Below are positions 54,438 to 62,879 of a DNA stretch of 64,000 nucleotides, one piece after another. The stretch covers positions 124,001 through 188,000 of the forward strand of contig CACMAX010000002.1 in assembly GCA_902611845.1 (NCBI GenBank), read 5' to 3'. Position numbers and translations under genes: made by a program. Source of the stretch: an uncultured Pelagibacteraceae bacterium (lineage in GTDB: Bacteria; Pseudomonadota; Alphaproteobacteria; Pelagibacterales; Pelagibacteraceae). Under the pieces are notes generated by a model. The model saw nothing but the letters and a program-made list of their open reading frames with translations, was not told the DNA's origin and made no database searches. Numbering within the stretch: the stretch's first letter is position 1; every line of letters begins with the position of its first letter.

Positions 54438-54938
54438 TTAACTACAGCTTTTTTTAGCCGCGTTATATGCTTTAGTGAAGCCCATCAAAGAATAATGATC
54501 AATTGTTTGAGAACCAGATTTATTATATCCAGTAACCATTAATCTTGAGGCCTTTTTCATTCTGCTAACAACCTTTTTTTCAATTTTATTACTTGAAATC
54601 CATGCAAAATTATCCTGAGCTATATCAAATTTATATTTTGATTTGCCAGAGCTAGCTGTAATTGAATTTTGACTGTTGTACTCATAGCCTGAGGTTGTGC
54701 TTACTTCGTCTTTAATTTTTTCAGATGGTCTAAAAGTTACAAATAATCTTGCATCTCTATCATTTTTTTTAGGAGATTGAAGAACAGGTTTAGATTGAGC
54801 AAAACATACTTTACTATCCCCATTAGTAACAACAATTGCATCCCAGTCTTTAAATGTTCCTATTTTATTTAATTCTTCTGAATAAGAAGTTGATCCCAAA
54901 AAGAGAATAAAAAAAATTATTTTAAAAATTATGGGCAT
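54438..54938 (-). CDS. Invasion-associated locus B (IalB) family periplasmic protein
   Basis: The 166-residue protein has a signal peptide (IIFKIIFFILFLGSTSYS, cleavage near residue 20). Then comes GTFKDWDAIVVTNGDSKVCFAQSKP, the family start in which a DW pair precedes a conserved Cys, and a late MVTGYNKSGSQTIDHYSLMGFTKA. IalB proteins are widespread in alphaproteobacteria, including free-living ones, and their role is unclear. The start overlaps the aldo/keto reductase gene by 10 bases, and argG follows by 3. Confidence 0.85.
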   Translation of the reverse strand: MPIIFKIIFFILFLGSTSYSEELNKIGTFKDWDAIVVTNGDSKVCFAQSKPVLQSPKKNDRDARLFVTFRPSEKIKDEVSTTSGYEYNSQNSITASSGKSKYKFDIAQDNFAWISSNKIEKKVVSRMKKASRLMVTGYNKSGSQTIDHYSLMGFTKAYNAAKKSCS

Positions 54939-55963
54939 GGATTTGGATATTTTTTTTGAATTTCATTAATTTCATTAATTATTTCTTTATCAAGATTCAC
55001 TTTTACACTTTCTATATTTGTTTTCAACTGCTCCATTGTTGTTGCACCAATAATAACGCTAGACATGAAATCCTGTATCTCACAAAATTTAATACACATT
55101 TGACTCATATCAATGTTGTATTTTTCACTAATATTAAAATACTCATCAACAGCTTCGTTAGTATTTGGTTTTCGATATCTTGTCCAAAAATCCCAATCTC
55201 TTTCCATCCGAGATCCTTTTGGAAATTGCTTATTTCTATATTTACCACTTAAAAAACCACTGGCTAAAGGAGAATAAGATAAACAGCCAATATTTTCTCT
55301 TATAGACACCTCAGCTAATCCAACTTCATATGACCTATTTAATAAACTATAGGGATTTTGTATGGACATCATTCTTGGCAAACTCTTTTCTTTTGAGAGT
55401 TTGAGATAATTCATAACACCCCAAGGAGTTTCATTAGACAAACCTACATGTCTAATTTTACCTTGCTCAATATACTTTTGTAATTCAATCAACACGTCTT
55501 CGAATTTATTCCATTCATTTTCTTTATGCACATAACCAAGTCTCCCAAAATTGTTTACATTTCTTTCTGGCCAATGAAGCTGATATAAATCTATATAATC
55601 AGTTTTAAGTCTTTTAAGACTGTTATGAAGTGCAGTTTCGAGATTCTTCCCTACAAAACTATTTTCACCATTTCTAATATAATCTCTTGCAGGGCCACAA
55701 ACTTTAGTTGCAAGTATCACATCTTTTCTTTTTTTTGTTTTTTCAAACCAATTTCCAATGATCGTCTCTGTATGACCAAAAGTTTCAGCTTTAGGAGGTA
55801 CCGCATAAAGTTCCGCTGTATCCCAAAAATTAACCCCATTTTCTAGTGAGAAATCCATTTGTTCGAAGGCCTCTTCTTGGCTATTTTGTTCACCCCAAGT
55901 CATGGTGCCGAGACAAATTGTGCTAATATCTATATCAGTTGTTCCTAATTTTTTATAATTCAT
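54929..55963 (-). CDS. Aldo/keto reductase (Tas-like)
   Basis: The 344-residue barrel has NFWDTAELY with catalytic Asp and Tyr, ATKVCG with Lys, and YQLHWPER with His, then IRHVGLSNE and SYSPLASGFLSGKYR. The C-terminal IIGATTMEQLKTN binds NADPH. The length and the extra ERNVNNFGRLGY loop agree with the Tas/YghZ subgroup. The substrate is unknown. It is the first gene of a leftward run leading into the IalB-like gene and argG. Confidence 0.92.
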   Translation of the reverse strand: MNYKKLGTTDIDISTICLGTMTWGEQNSQEEAFEQMDFSLENGVNFWDTAELYAVPPKAETFGHTETIIGNWFEKTKKRKDVILATKVCGPARDYIRNGENSFVGKNLETALHNSLKRLKTDYIDLYQLHWPERNVNNFGRLGYVHKENEWNKFEDVLIELQKYIEQGKIRHVGLSNETPWGVMNYLKLSKEKSLPRMMSIQNPYSLLNRSYEVGLAEVSIRENIGCLSYSPLASGFLSGKYRNKQFPKGSRMERDWDFWTRYRKPNTNEAVDEYFNISEKYNIDMSQMCIKFCEIQDFMSSVIIGATTMEQLKTNIESVKVNLDKEIINEINEIQKKYPNPCP

Positions 55964-56035
55964 TAAATATCAAGTATTTGTTACCTATATTTTGACTGCT
56001 TGAAAAATTTAAAATTTATTACTATATATTTAATT

Positions 56036-56794
56036 ATGGAATTCAATAGAGACAATATTCTAAATAGATCAACGACAGCAAAAAAAGCTGTTGTGATGGA
56101 TGAAGGCCTTAGAGCCTACATGCTTAAAGTTTACAACTACATGGCAACTGGAGTTTTGCTAACGGGAATCATTGCATTGTTATCTTTTAAAATGTCAGTA
56201 GTTACAGATGCAAGTGGATCAATAGTTGCTTTAACTGAGTTCGGAAATGCAATTTATCTATCAGGATTGAAATGGGTGGTTATGTTAGCACCTCTCGGAA
56301 TTGTTTTTTATATGAGTTTCGGGATAAATAAAATGAGTTCTTCAAAAGCTCAAACTACTTTTTGGATTTTTGCAGCCTTGATGGGTTTATCACTATCATC
56401 AATTTTATTAGTTTACACAGGACTTAGTGTGACGAGAGTATTTTTCATATCTTCAGCAACATTTGGAGCTATGAGTATATATGGTTACACAACTAAAAGA
56501 GACCTCACAAAATTTGGATCATTCTTAATGATGGGTTTGATCGGTATTATAATCGCGTCTTTAGTAAATATTTTCTTAAAATCGTCAATGATGTACTTTG
56601 CTATTTCAATCATTGGGGTTCTTATATTTGTTGGATTAACTGCATACGATACACAAAAAATTAAGAACATGTACGCAGCATCAGATTCAGGTGAAGTAAT
56701 TGGCAAGAAAGCTGTTATGGGAGCTTTAACATTATACTTAGATTTTATAAATTTATTTATAATGCTTTTAAGATTGTTTGGTCAAAGAAGATAA
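56036..56794 (+). CDS. Bax inhibitor-1/YbhL family membrane protein
   Basis: I choose ATG 56036 (252 residues), as the stretch before it is hydrophobic-poor leader-like DNA. Seven membrane helices follow an N-terminal DEGLRAYMLKVYNYMATGVLLTGIIAL segment. The C-terminal VGLTAYDTQKIKNMYAA and ALTLYLDFINLFIMLLRLFG are the family signature, with the pH-sensing Asp pair in YDTQ and LDF. The protein is a calcium-leak type membrane protein in model systems. It converges on the DUF2794 gene with 7 bases between. Confidence 0.92.
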   Translation: MEFNRDNILNRSTTAKKAVVMDEGLRAYMLKVYNYMATGVLLTGIIALLSFKMSVVTDASGSIVALTEFGNAIYLSGLKWVVMLAPLGIVFYMSFGINKMSSSKAQTTFWIFAALMGLSLSSILLVYTGLSVTRVFFISSATFGAMSIYGYTTKRDLTKFGSFLMMGLIGIIIASLVNIFLKSSMMYFAISIIGVLIFVGLTAYDTQKIKNMYAASDSGEVIGKKAVMGALTLYLDFINLFIMLLRLFGQRR

Positions 56795-56801
56795 TCAAAA
56801 A

Positions 56802-57137
56802 CTATAGTTTTTTCCAATTTGTTTTTTTTAGAAGTATTTCTAAATCATAAGCATTATTTAAAATTTTACCATTTCTATCAGTTATTAAATATTTCAAATT
56901 CTTATTAGAAGGTTTAAAATTTTTACTAATGTTGTAGATAGCTTTTTCTGCTGCATTTTTAAAAATACTAAAACTCACTCTTTTACTTGATATTGAGAGG
57001 CCATAGTCTTTCCAAGATCCTTCAGAGACCATTTTAGCATATAGGTCTAATATAATTTTTAGTTCTTTTTTTTCAAAAAAATACCTTTGGTTTTGTTCTT
57101 TATTTGAATTATTTATTACTAATTTTAAATTACTCAT
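56802..57137 (-). CDS. DUF2794 family protein
   Basis: The 111-residue protein has FEKKELKIILDLYAKMVSEGSWKDYGLSISSKRVSFSIFKNAAEKAIYNISK (about 21-72), which matches the DUF2794 pattern restricted largely to alphaproteobacteria. The function is not known. The upstream yciB-like gene overlaps it by 8 bases, so they are co-transcribed. Confidence 0.88.
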   Translation of the reverse strand: MSNLKLVINNSNKEQNQRYFFEKKELKIILDLYAKMVSEGSWKDYGLSISSKRVSFSIFKNAAEKAIYNISKNFKPSNKNLKYLITDRNGKILNNAYDLEILLKKTNWKKL

Positions 57138-57681
57138 TTAATTTGTGTTTATTAATCAACCCAACTTGTGATGCTGTAAAGATGAATGTAATTGGTAGCA
57201 TTCCCCAAACTTTAAAGTTAACCCAAAATTCTTCTGTTTGAGTTCTCCAAACAATTTCATTTAATATAGCTAAAAAAATAAAAAAATAAGTCCATCTGTT
57301 ATTCAAAATTTTCCAACCTTCATCAGACATTGGCAGTGTTTTTCCAAGTATTAATTTTAAAACTGGTTCATTGGTGAAGTATTTTCCAAAGAATAAAGCT
57401 AAGGCAAATAAAATATTTATAATAGTGGGTTTCATATAAATAAAAATTGGATTATCAAAATAAATTGTTAAACCTCCAAATAGAGTAATTAAAATTCCTC
57501 CTAACAAAGGAACCATCGGAACTTTTTTTTCCAGTATCCAAACCAAGAGAACAGAAATTATTGTTGCGACAATTAGAGGTGGTATTGCAACTTTTAAATT
57601 TTTATCACTGTTATAATAAAAGAAGAAAAAAATAGCTAAAGGCCCAACGTCTGTAATGAATTTTAGAAGTGATTTATTCAC
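57130..57681 (-). CDS. yciB: YciB/IspZ family septation membrane protein
   Basis: The 183-residue protein has about five membrane helices. It begins LKFITDVGPLAIFFFFYYNSD and has VPMVPLLGGILITLFGGLTIYFDNPIFIYMKPTIINILFALALFFG and DEGWKILNNRWTYFFIFLAILNEIVWR, the core of the intracellular septation protein A family. In other bacteria YciB affects envelope integrity and cell division. It overlaps DUF2794 by 8 bases and diverges from hspQ. Confidence 0.93.
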   Translation of the reverse strand: MNKSLLKFITDVGPLAIFFFFYYNSDKNLKVAIPPLIVATIISVLLVWILEKKVPMVPLLGGILITLFGGLTIYFDNPIFIYMKPTIINILFALALFFGKYFTNEPVLKLILGKTLPMSDEGWKILNNRWTYFFIFLAILNEIVWRTQTEEFWVNFKVWGMLPITFIFTASQVGLINKHKLNE

Positions 57682-57759
57682 TGCTACATATTAACAGATT
57701 AATAAAACATTTATATTTTTTTTATTGATTTTTTTCATCAAATATCCATATTTAATATC

Positions 57760-58080
57760 GTGAGTACTCAAAAAGCTAAATTTTCAATTGGAGACGTTGT
57801 AAAGCATAGACACTTCGATTTTAGAGGTGTGATTTACGATGTCGACTTTGAATTTAATAACTCAGAGGAGTGGTATCAATCGATTCCAAAAAACGTGAGA
57901 CCTAGAAAGGATCAGCCATTTTATCATTTACTAGCAGAGAATGACGAAATTACTTACGAGGCTTATGTGTCTGAGCAAAATCTATTATTTGATGACTCTG
58001 AAGAGCCTATAAAACACCCTCTAATTAACGAAATTTTTTCAGGTAAGCGTGGATCAAGCTACTTCAAGCCTTCAAATTAA
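57760..58080 (+). CDS. hspQ: Heat shock protein HspQ
   Basis: The 106-residue protein starts at GTG 57760. KFSIGDVVKHRHFDFRGVIYDVDFEF followed by EEWYQSIP, KDQPFYHLLAE and YEAYVSEQNL is the HspQ/YccV pattern, a small beta-barrel that binds hemimethylated DNA in one report and acts as a Lon specificity enhancer in others. It is followed by a 167-base non-coding gap containing a long hairpin before the ccm operon. Confidence 0.93.
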   Translation: MSTQKAKFSIGDVVKHRHFDFRGVIYDVDFEFNNSEEWYQSIPKNVRPRKDQPFYHLLAENDEITYEAYVSEQNLLFDDSEEPIKHPLINEIFSGKRGSSYFKPSN

Positions 58081-58148
58081 CTAATAGCCAATATTTAAAC
58101 ACAATTGTCCCAAATCTCTGTCATATCTGTTTGTTATAAAATATTTAA

Positions 58149-58202
58149 TTCTGATCAAGAGTACTGTTTTTCCTCTATCTCCCTCTGTATTCTTGGTCAG
58201 AA
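58149..58202 (+). promoter_or_regulatory. 16-bp RNA hairpin with pyrimidine-rich loop, upstream of ccmC
   Basis: Bases 58149-58164 pair with 58187-58202 over 16 continuous positions. Two of these (58155-58196 and 58161-58190) are G-U pairs as plus-strand RNA and would be A-C mismatches on the minus strand. This favours a plus-strand RNA. The 22-base loop (58165-58186) is nearly all pyrimidine, including CTCCC. No strong U-run follows at once (AAAATTTT), so it is not an obvious terminator. It may be a leader element of ccmC, the 3' end of the hspQ message, or a small RNA. Confidence 0.6.
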
Positions 58203-58247
58203 AATTTTGAACAATTTTAATCTAAAATTTATGTGCTATAAAAAATT

Positions 58248-58955
58248 ATGATTAATTATTTCAATCCAAATAATACTTTAAAGATAATTAATAAAATACA
58301 AAAGTTTGTATTTGCGCTATTTATAATTGTATTGTTACTTGGATTAGTTGAAGCTTTAGTTCTTTCTCCTGAGGATTATAAGCAGAGTGACTCAGTTAGG
58401 ATTATGTATGTCCATGTTCCATCAGCTTGGATATCACTCGGAATATTTTCATTTATTTCCATTCTTTCTTTTGGAGTTTTTGTTTTTAAAAATAAAAATT
58501 TCTCTTTAATAACAAAAAGTTTAGCACCTTCTGGTTTTGTTTTTAGCATAATAGCTTTAGTTACAGGATCAATTTGGGGAAAACCAACCTGGGGAACTTG
58601 GTGGGCTTGGGATGCAAGAATAACTTCAATGCTTTTACTTTCAATTTTTTATTTATTGTTCATTACTTCTTGGAAGATTACGACAGACACTAGTAAAGCA
58701 GAAAAAATTAGCTCAATAATAGCAATTATTGGTCTTATAAATATTCCAGTTATAAAATTTTCAGTAGAATGGTGGAATACTTTACACCAACCTGCGTCAG
58801 TAAAAATTTTGGAAGAAACAACAATTCATTCTTCAATGTTGACACCATTAGCTATAATGACTGCGGCATTTGCTCTATTTTCACTTTTGATATTTTTAAT
58901 GAAATATAATACAGAACTGTTAAAGATTAAAAATAAAGGTCTTAATAGATTATGA
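58248..58955 (+). CDS. ccmC: Cytochrome c maturation protein CcmC (haem exporter)
   Basis: The 235-residue protein has six membrane helices and the tryptophan-rich haem-handling motif WGKPTWGTWWAWDARITSMLLL (about 118-139). His residues occur in YVHVPSAW and TLHQPAS, the two axial ligands. It hands haem to CcmE in the periplasm. It leads the ccmCDEFGH run. The ABC ATPase ccmA and permease ccmB that usually precede it are absent here. Confidence 0.95.
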   Translation: MINYFNPNNTLKIINKIQKFVFALFIIVLLLGLVEALVLSPEDYKQSDSVRIMYVHVPSAWISLGIFSFISILSFGVFVFKNKNFSLITKSLAPSGFVFSIIALVTGSIWGKPTWGTWWAWDARITSMLLLSIFYLLFITSWKITTDTSKAEKISSIIAIIGLINIPVIKFSVEWWNTLHQPASVKILEETTIHSSMLTPLAIMTAAFALFSLLIFLMKYNTELLKIKNKGLNRL

Positions 58956-59185
58956 TTAGTGAACTACTAAATATGAATGGATACGGTGTATACGTTTGGT
59001 CATCATTTATATTTACTCTATTTTCTTTTAGCTTCTTGTACGCGGTAGTAAAATTAAATTTAATTAAAGAGAAAAAGAAATTTGAGGAAAATTATAAATC
59101 ACTAGATGAAAAGAAACTTGCATCAGTAGCTAAGCAAAAAACGTACAGAGAGATATTAGCAAACACTTCCACATCTAAAGTTTAA
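58952..59185 (+). CDS. ccmD: CcmD, haem exporter small subunit
   Basis: The 77-residue protein has one membrane helix in [27 protein letters not shown] followed by a basic tail. This is the characteristic short CcmD with YxxYVWxS before the helix. It stabilises the CcmC-CcmE interaction. It overlaps ccmC by 4 bases. Confidence 0.88.
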   Translation: MISELLNMNGYGVYVWSSFIFTLFSFSFLYAVVKLNLIKEKKKFEENYKSLDEKKLASVAKQKTYREILANTSTSKV

Positions 59186-59196
59186 CTAAAATTCAC

Positions 59197-59619
59197 ATGT
59201 ACGGAAAAAAAGTTAAATTTAGAGCCCTTTTTATTTTTTTAATTTTAATTTCATTAGTTCTTACAATTTTTTTGGTGGTTAAATCTCTTGAGGAAAACGT
59301 AGTATATTTTAAGTCTCCAACAGACATTAAAAACCTTAATGAAATCAAAAATGCTCAAAAAATTAGAGTTGGTGGAATGGTGAAAAAAAATTCTATTAAA
59401 ATAAACGATAAAGAAATTTTTTTCGTAATTACGGATTTCAAAAATGAATTATTAGTCAACTTTAATGGATCTGTACCTAATCTGTTTGAAGAGGGTAAGG
59501 GTGTAGTTGCCGAAGGTTTCTTAAAGGATAAAAGTTTTCTAAATGCTGACAAGATTTTAGCAAAACATGATGAAAATTATATGCCTCCTGAAGTCAACGA
59601 AGCTATGAAAAACAATTAA
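59197..59619 (+). CDS. ccmE: CcmE, periplasmic haem chaperone
   Basis: The 140-residue protein has an N-terminal anchor ([19 protein letters not shown]), an OB-fold with [39 protein letters not shown] and the haem-binding His in HDENY (HxxxY), which forms the covalent haem link. It carries haem from CcmC to CcmF. It starts 11 bases after ccmD. Confidence 0.95.
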   Translation: MYGKKVKFRALFIFLILISLVLTIFLVVKSLEENVVYFKSPTDIKNLNEIKNAQKIRVGGMVKKNSIKINDKEIFFVITDFKNELLVNFNGSVPNLFEEGKGVVAEGFLKDKSFLNADKILAKHDENYMPPEVNEAMKNN

Positions 59620-59624
59620 TTTGT

Positions 59625-61505
59625 ATGTTTAATTATTTAGGAAATTATTCTTTATATATTGCTTTAATAGCATCTGTTTATTTAATTTTTAAGTCATACT
59701 TGGATGCAAATTCAGAAAATAAATATTTAGATAAAAACTTTATTTTAATTACTTCAATACAAACTATAATGATTATGGTAAGTTTTTTTAGTCTAGTTGC
59801 AGCTTTTGTAATTTCAGATTTTAGTAATGAAACTGTTTTCAACAATTCTCATACTTTAAAACCTTTATTTTATAAAGTATCAGGTACATGGGGAAATCAC
59901 GAGGGAAGTTTATTATTGTGGTTATTAGTTCTTTCAATTTTTCTATTTATTTTTTTATTAAATTCAAGATCACAAGATACTAAATACAAACTTTTAACGA
60001 TACTATTTCAACAAATTATTATTTCAGGTTTTCTAGTTTTTATTTTATTAACTTCCAACCCATTCAAAATACTATATCCAATTCCTAGTGAGGGATTAGG
60101 TTTGAACCCTATTTTACAAGACCCTGCTTTAGCTATTCATCCTCCAATTTTATATTTAGGTTATGTTGGAACATCTATTATCTTTTCAGCTTCACTTGCC
60201 TCAATGATTAGCGGAAATATTGGAGATAAGTGGGCAAGGCATATTAAAAAATGGGTTTTGGTATCTTGGGTATTTTTAACAATTGGTATTTTGCTTGGAT
60301 CTATATGGGCATATTATGAGCTGGGCTGGGGAGGTTTTTGGTTTTGGGATCCTGTAGAAAATGTTTCATTAATGCCATGGTTTTGCTTAACAGCGCTACT
60401 GCATACTGTAATTGTATTACAGAAAAGAAATTCGTTTAAAGAGTGGACTATTATTTTGTCAATTACAACTTTCTCACTGAGTATGAGTGGCACTTTTCTT
60501 GTTAGGTCTGGAATTTTAAATTCAATTCACACTTTTGCAAACGATCCATCAAGAGGGCTATATATATTAAGTTTTCTCTTTATCCTAATTTTAATGTCTA
60601 TATTAATTTTCTTTTTTAATCAGAATAAAATATCAAACACAGCCAAAGAGAATTTTATTTTAAGTAAAGAGACTGCAATATTAGTGAATAACTGGTTTAT
60701 GATGTTTTTTTTATCTGTTGTTCTTGTTGGTACAATTTATCCAATATTTCTTGAAGTTTTAAATGGTTCAAAAATTTCTGTTGGTCCACCTTTTTATCAT
60801 AATCTTTTAATGCCCTTCTTAATTCCTTTTTTAATATTCATGAGCTTTGGCCCAAGTTTGAAATGGATTAAAGATAAATTAAAAAAGTTTAACTATAATA
60901 TTTTAATTATTTTTTTAGTTTCACTACTTATTTCATATGTCATTTTAACAAAAACCGAAAATTCGTTTCTGTTATCTATTCCTCTGATAGTTTTGAGCAT
61001 CTATCTTTTGTTAGTAACAATTAAGGATTTTTTTTATAGTAAATCATCGATTAGCCAAAAAATTTCACATTTTGGTTTTAGTTTATTAATTACTAGTATC
61101 TTATTGAATGGCCTTTTTTCTAATGAATTCAATTCAAATATGAAAGTAGGAGATGAAAGAATATTCAATGAAAAAGTTTTAAAATTAAAAGAAGTTAATG
61201 TTACAGATGTGGACAATTATAAATCTCTTAAAGCTAGTTTTGAAGTTACAAATAAAAATTCCTCTTTTGCTTTATACCCAGAAGTTAGAATTTACCAACA
61301 GCCTTTAACTATTACGAGTGAAGCGGATATTAAGACAACATTATTTTCAGATAATTTTTTAGTATTTAATATTTTAAAAGACGATGGTTATTATAATGTA
61401 AGATATCAATATAAACCCTTAATGATTTGGATATGGATCTCAACTATATTTATTGGTTTTGGTGGTTTATTAAGTGTCATTAGAAAAAATGAGCAAAAAT
61501 ATTAA
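59625..61505 (+). CDS. ccmF: CcmF, cytochrome c-type haem lyase subunit
   Basis: The 626-residue protein has about 14 membrane helices. It carries GSLLLWLLVLSIF and the WWD-type motif WAYYELGWGGFWFWDPVENVSLMPWF (about 226-251), with His residues in DPALAIHPPILYLGY and LLHTVIVL. It joins haem to apocytochrome c with CcmH. It overlaps the ccmG start, as usual for this operon. Confidence 0.96.
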   Translation: MFNYLGNYSLYIALIASVYLIFKSYLDANSENKYLDKNFILITSIQTIMIMVSFFSLVAAFVISDFSNETVFNNSHTLKPLFYKVSGTWGNHEGSLLLWLLVLSIFLFIFLLNSRSQDTKYKLLTILFQQIIISGFLVFILLTSNPFKILYPIPSEGLGLNPILQDPALAIHPPILYLGYVGTSIIFSASLASMISGNIGDKWARHIKKWVLVSWVFLTIGILLGSIWAYYELGWGGFWFWDPVENVSLMPWFCLTALLHTVIVLQKRNSFKEWTIILSITTFSLSMSGTFLVRSGILNSIHTFANDPSRGLYILSFLFILILMSILIFFFNQNKISNTAKENFILSKETAILVNNWFMMFFLSVVLVGTIYPIFLEVLNGSKISVGPPFYHNLLMPFLIPFLIFMSFGPSLKWIKDKLKKFNYNILIIFLVSLLISYVILTKTENSFLLSIPLIVLSIYLLLVTIKDFFYSKSSISQKISHFGFSLLITSILLNGLFSNEFNSNMKVGDERIFNEKVLKLKEVNVTDVDNYKSLKASFEVTNKNSSFALYPEVRIYQQPLTITSEADIKTTLFSDNFLVFNILKDDGYYNVRYQYKPLMIWIWISTIFIGFGGLLSVIRKNEQKY

Positions 61506-62019
61506 ATTTTTAGGATTACTACTAACATTAATAATAATTTTTATAATCTTGCTCAAGGGATTGAACGTATCGAAAGATTACTCTAACGAGAAATTAAAAA
61601 GTAAAATAGATTTTTCACTTAATGCAAAAAAACTATTTTCTGATGAAATAATTAATATTTCAGACTTATTTGATAAAAATAGTCCTTCTGTAGTAAATAT
61701 TTGGGCATCTTGGTGTGCACCATGTAGAGAAGAGCATCAGTTTTTAATGAAATTAAAAGATATGAACATAAATATAATTGGAATTAATTATAAAGACAGT
61801 CCAAAAAATGCGAAAAATTTTTTAAGCTCACTTGGAAATCCTTATTCAGAAGTTATTACTGATAATGATGGAACAAAATCAATAGAATTTGGAGCTATTG
61901 GTGTTCCTGAAACTTTTATTATAAGTGGTAAAACAAATGAGATAATAAAAAAGTATATTGGTCCATTGACAAGCGAAAATTTAATAGAAATAAAAAATTT
62001 ATTAAAAAAAAATGCCTAA
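61489..62019 (+). CDS. ccmG: CcmG/DsbE thioredoxin-like reductase
   Basis: I choose ATG 61489 (176 residues), 17 bases inside ccmF, because the hydrophobic anchor KFLGLLLTLIIIFIILL then starts the protein. The active site is VVNIWASWCAPCREEHQF with WCxxC. GVPETFIIS is the cis-Pro segment. It keeps apocytochrome cysteines reduced. It overlaps ccmH by 8 bases. Confidence 0.94.
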   Translation: MSKNIKFLGLLLTLIIIFIILLKGLNVSKDYSNEKLKSKIDFSLNAKKLFSDEIINISDLFDKNSPSVVNIWASWCAPCREEHQFLMKLKDMNINIIGINYKDSPKNAKNFLSSLGNPYSEVITDNDGTKSIEFGAIGVPETFIISGKTNEIIKKYIGPLTSENLIEIKNLLKKNA

Positions 62020-62371
62020 ATTTATAAAGTTATTATTCTTACTGTATTTTTGTTTTAATTTTTCCTATGCTAATGAAATAAATACTAAAGTAGATCAAAT
62101 TACAAAAAATCTAAGGTGTTTGATATGCCAAGGTCAATCCGTTTACGACTCTCAGTCCGATTTTGCTATAAGCATGAAGCTTGTTGTAAAAAATAAGATT
62201 GATGAAGGTCAAGAAGAAGAAGAAATATATGATTATTTAAAAAATAAATATGGAGAATGGATTGTTTATGAACCAGAATTAAACCAAAATACATTTTTTT
62301 TATGGTCAATACCTTTGATTTTATTCGTTTTTGGTGGTCTTTTAATTATTAGAAAAGTATCTATAAAGTAA
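62012..62371 (+). CDS. ccmH: CcmH (CycL), haem ligation thioreductase
   Basis: The 119-residue protein has a signal peptide (PKFIKLLFLLYFCFNFSYA), then KNLRCLICQGQSVYDSQSDFA with the LRCxxC motif, EIYDYLKNKYGEWIVYEP, and a C-terminal anchor. It lacks the TPR part that CcmI provides. No ccmI is seen beside it. Confidence 0.95.
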   Translation: MPKFIKLLFLLYFCFNFSYANEINTKVDQITKNLRCLICQGQSVYDSQSDFAISMKLVVKNKIDEGQEEEEIYDYLKNKYGEWIVYEPELNQNTFFLWSIPLILFVFGGLLIIRKVSIK

Positions 62372-62385
62372 CAAGAATTTTTTAT

Positions 62386-62871
62386 ATGAAAATTTTAATT
62401 AAAACTTTAATAATTTCATTCATTGCTATCTCATTTTCTAATGCAGAAAATAAATGGAGTCTTTACACTGGTATGTTTGATTTCAGCGACGATGGTAAGA
62501 AATCAAATCTTTTCGGTGCTGAATATATAAATTTTAATGCTAGCAAAGATATTTTCTTAGGAAATATTCAGCCTGTGACAGGTGCAATGATAACTGCTGA
62601 TGATGCAGTATATATTTATACAGGTTATCAATTAAATCAAAAATCTAATTCAACAACTTTCTCCCCTAGTTTTGCAGTTGGATATTATGATGAAGGCGAT
62701 GGCAAGGACTTAGGTCACGAAATTGAATTTAAGACACAAATACAGATATTATTTGATATCTCATCCAATTTTGAATTAGGTATTTCTTATAATCATATTT
62801 CTAATGCAAGTTTAGGAAATAAAAATCCTGGGGCAAATAGTTATATGTTTAATTTTACTAAAAAATTTTAA
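62386..62871 (+). CDS. PagL-like lipid A deacylase (acyloxyacyl hydrolase family)
   Basis: The 161-residue protein has a signal peptide (KILIKTLIISFIAISFSNA) and alternating outer-membrane beta strands. It carries HISNASLGNKNPGAN (about 140-154), which matches the PagL active-site region HxSNA...NPG with its His-Ser pair, and ends in a strand FNFTKKF. PagL removes the 3-O acyl chain of lipid A at the outer membrane. It lies 14 bases after ccmH and 8 before the lactate dehydrogenase gene. Confidence 0.82.
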   Translation: MKILIKTLIISFIAISFSNAENKWSLYTGMFDFSDDGKKSNLFGAEYINFNASKDIFLGNIQPVTGAMITADDAVYIYTGYQLNQKSNSTTFSPSFAVGYYDEGDGKDLGHEIEFKTQIQILFDISSNFELGISYNHISNASLGNKNPGANSYMFNFTKKF

Positions 62872-62879
62872 CTTAAGAT

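Noticed and set aside
57721-57745. Short inverted repeat TTGAT...ATCAA before hspQ
   Set aside because: It is five base pairs in T-rich DNA, and such repeats are expected by chance here.
58105-58140. Possible promoter TTGTCC...TATAAA before the hairpin
   Set aside because: The 24-base spacing between hexamers is too long for sigma-70.
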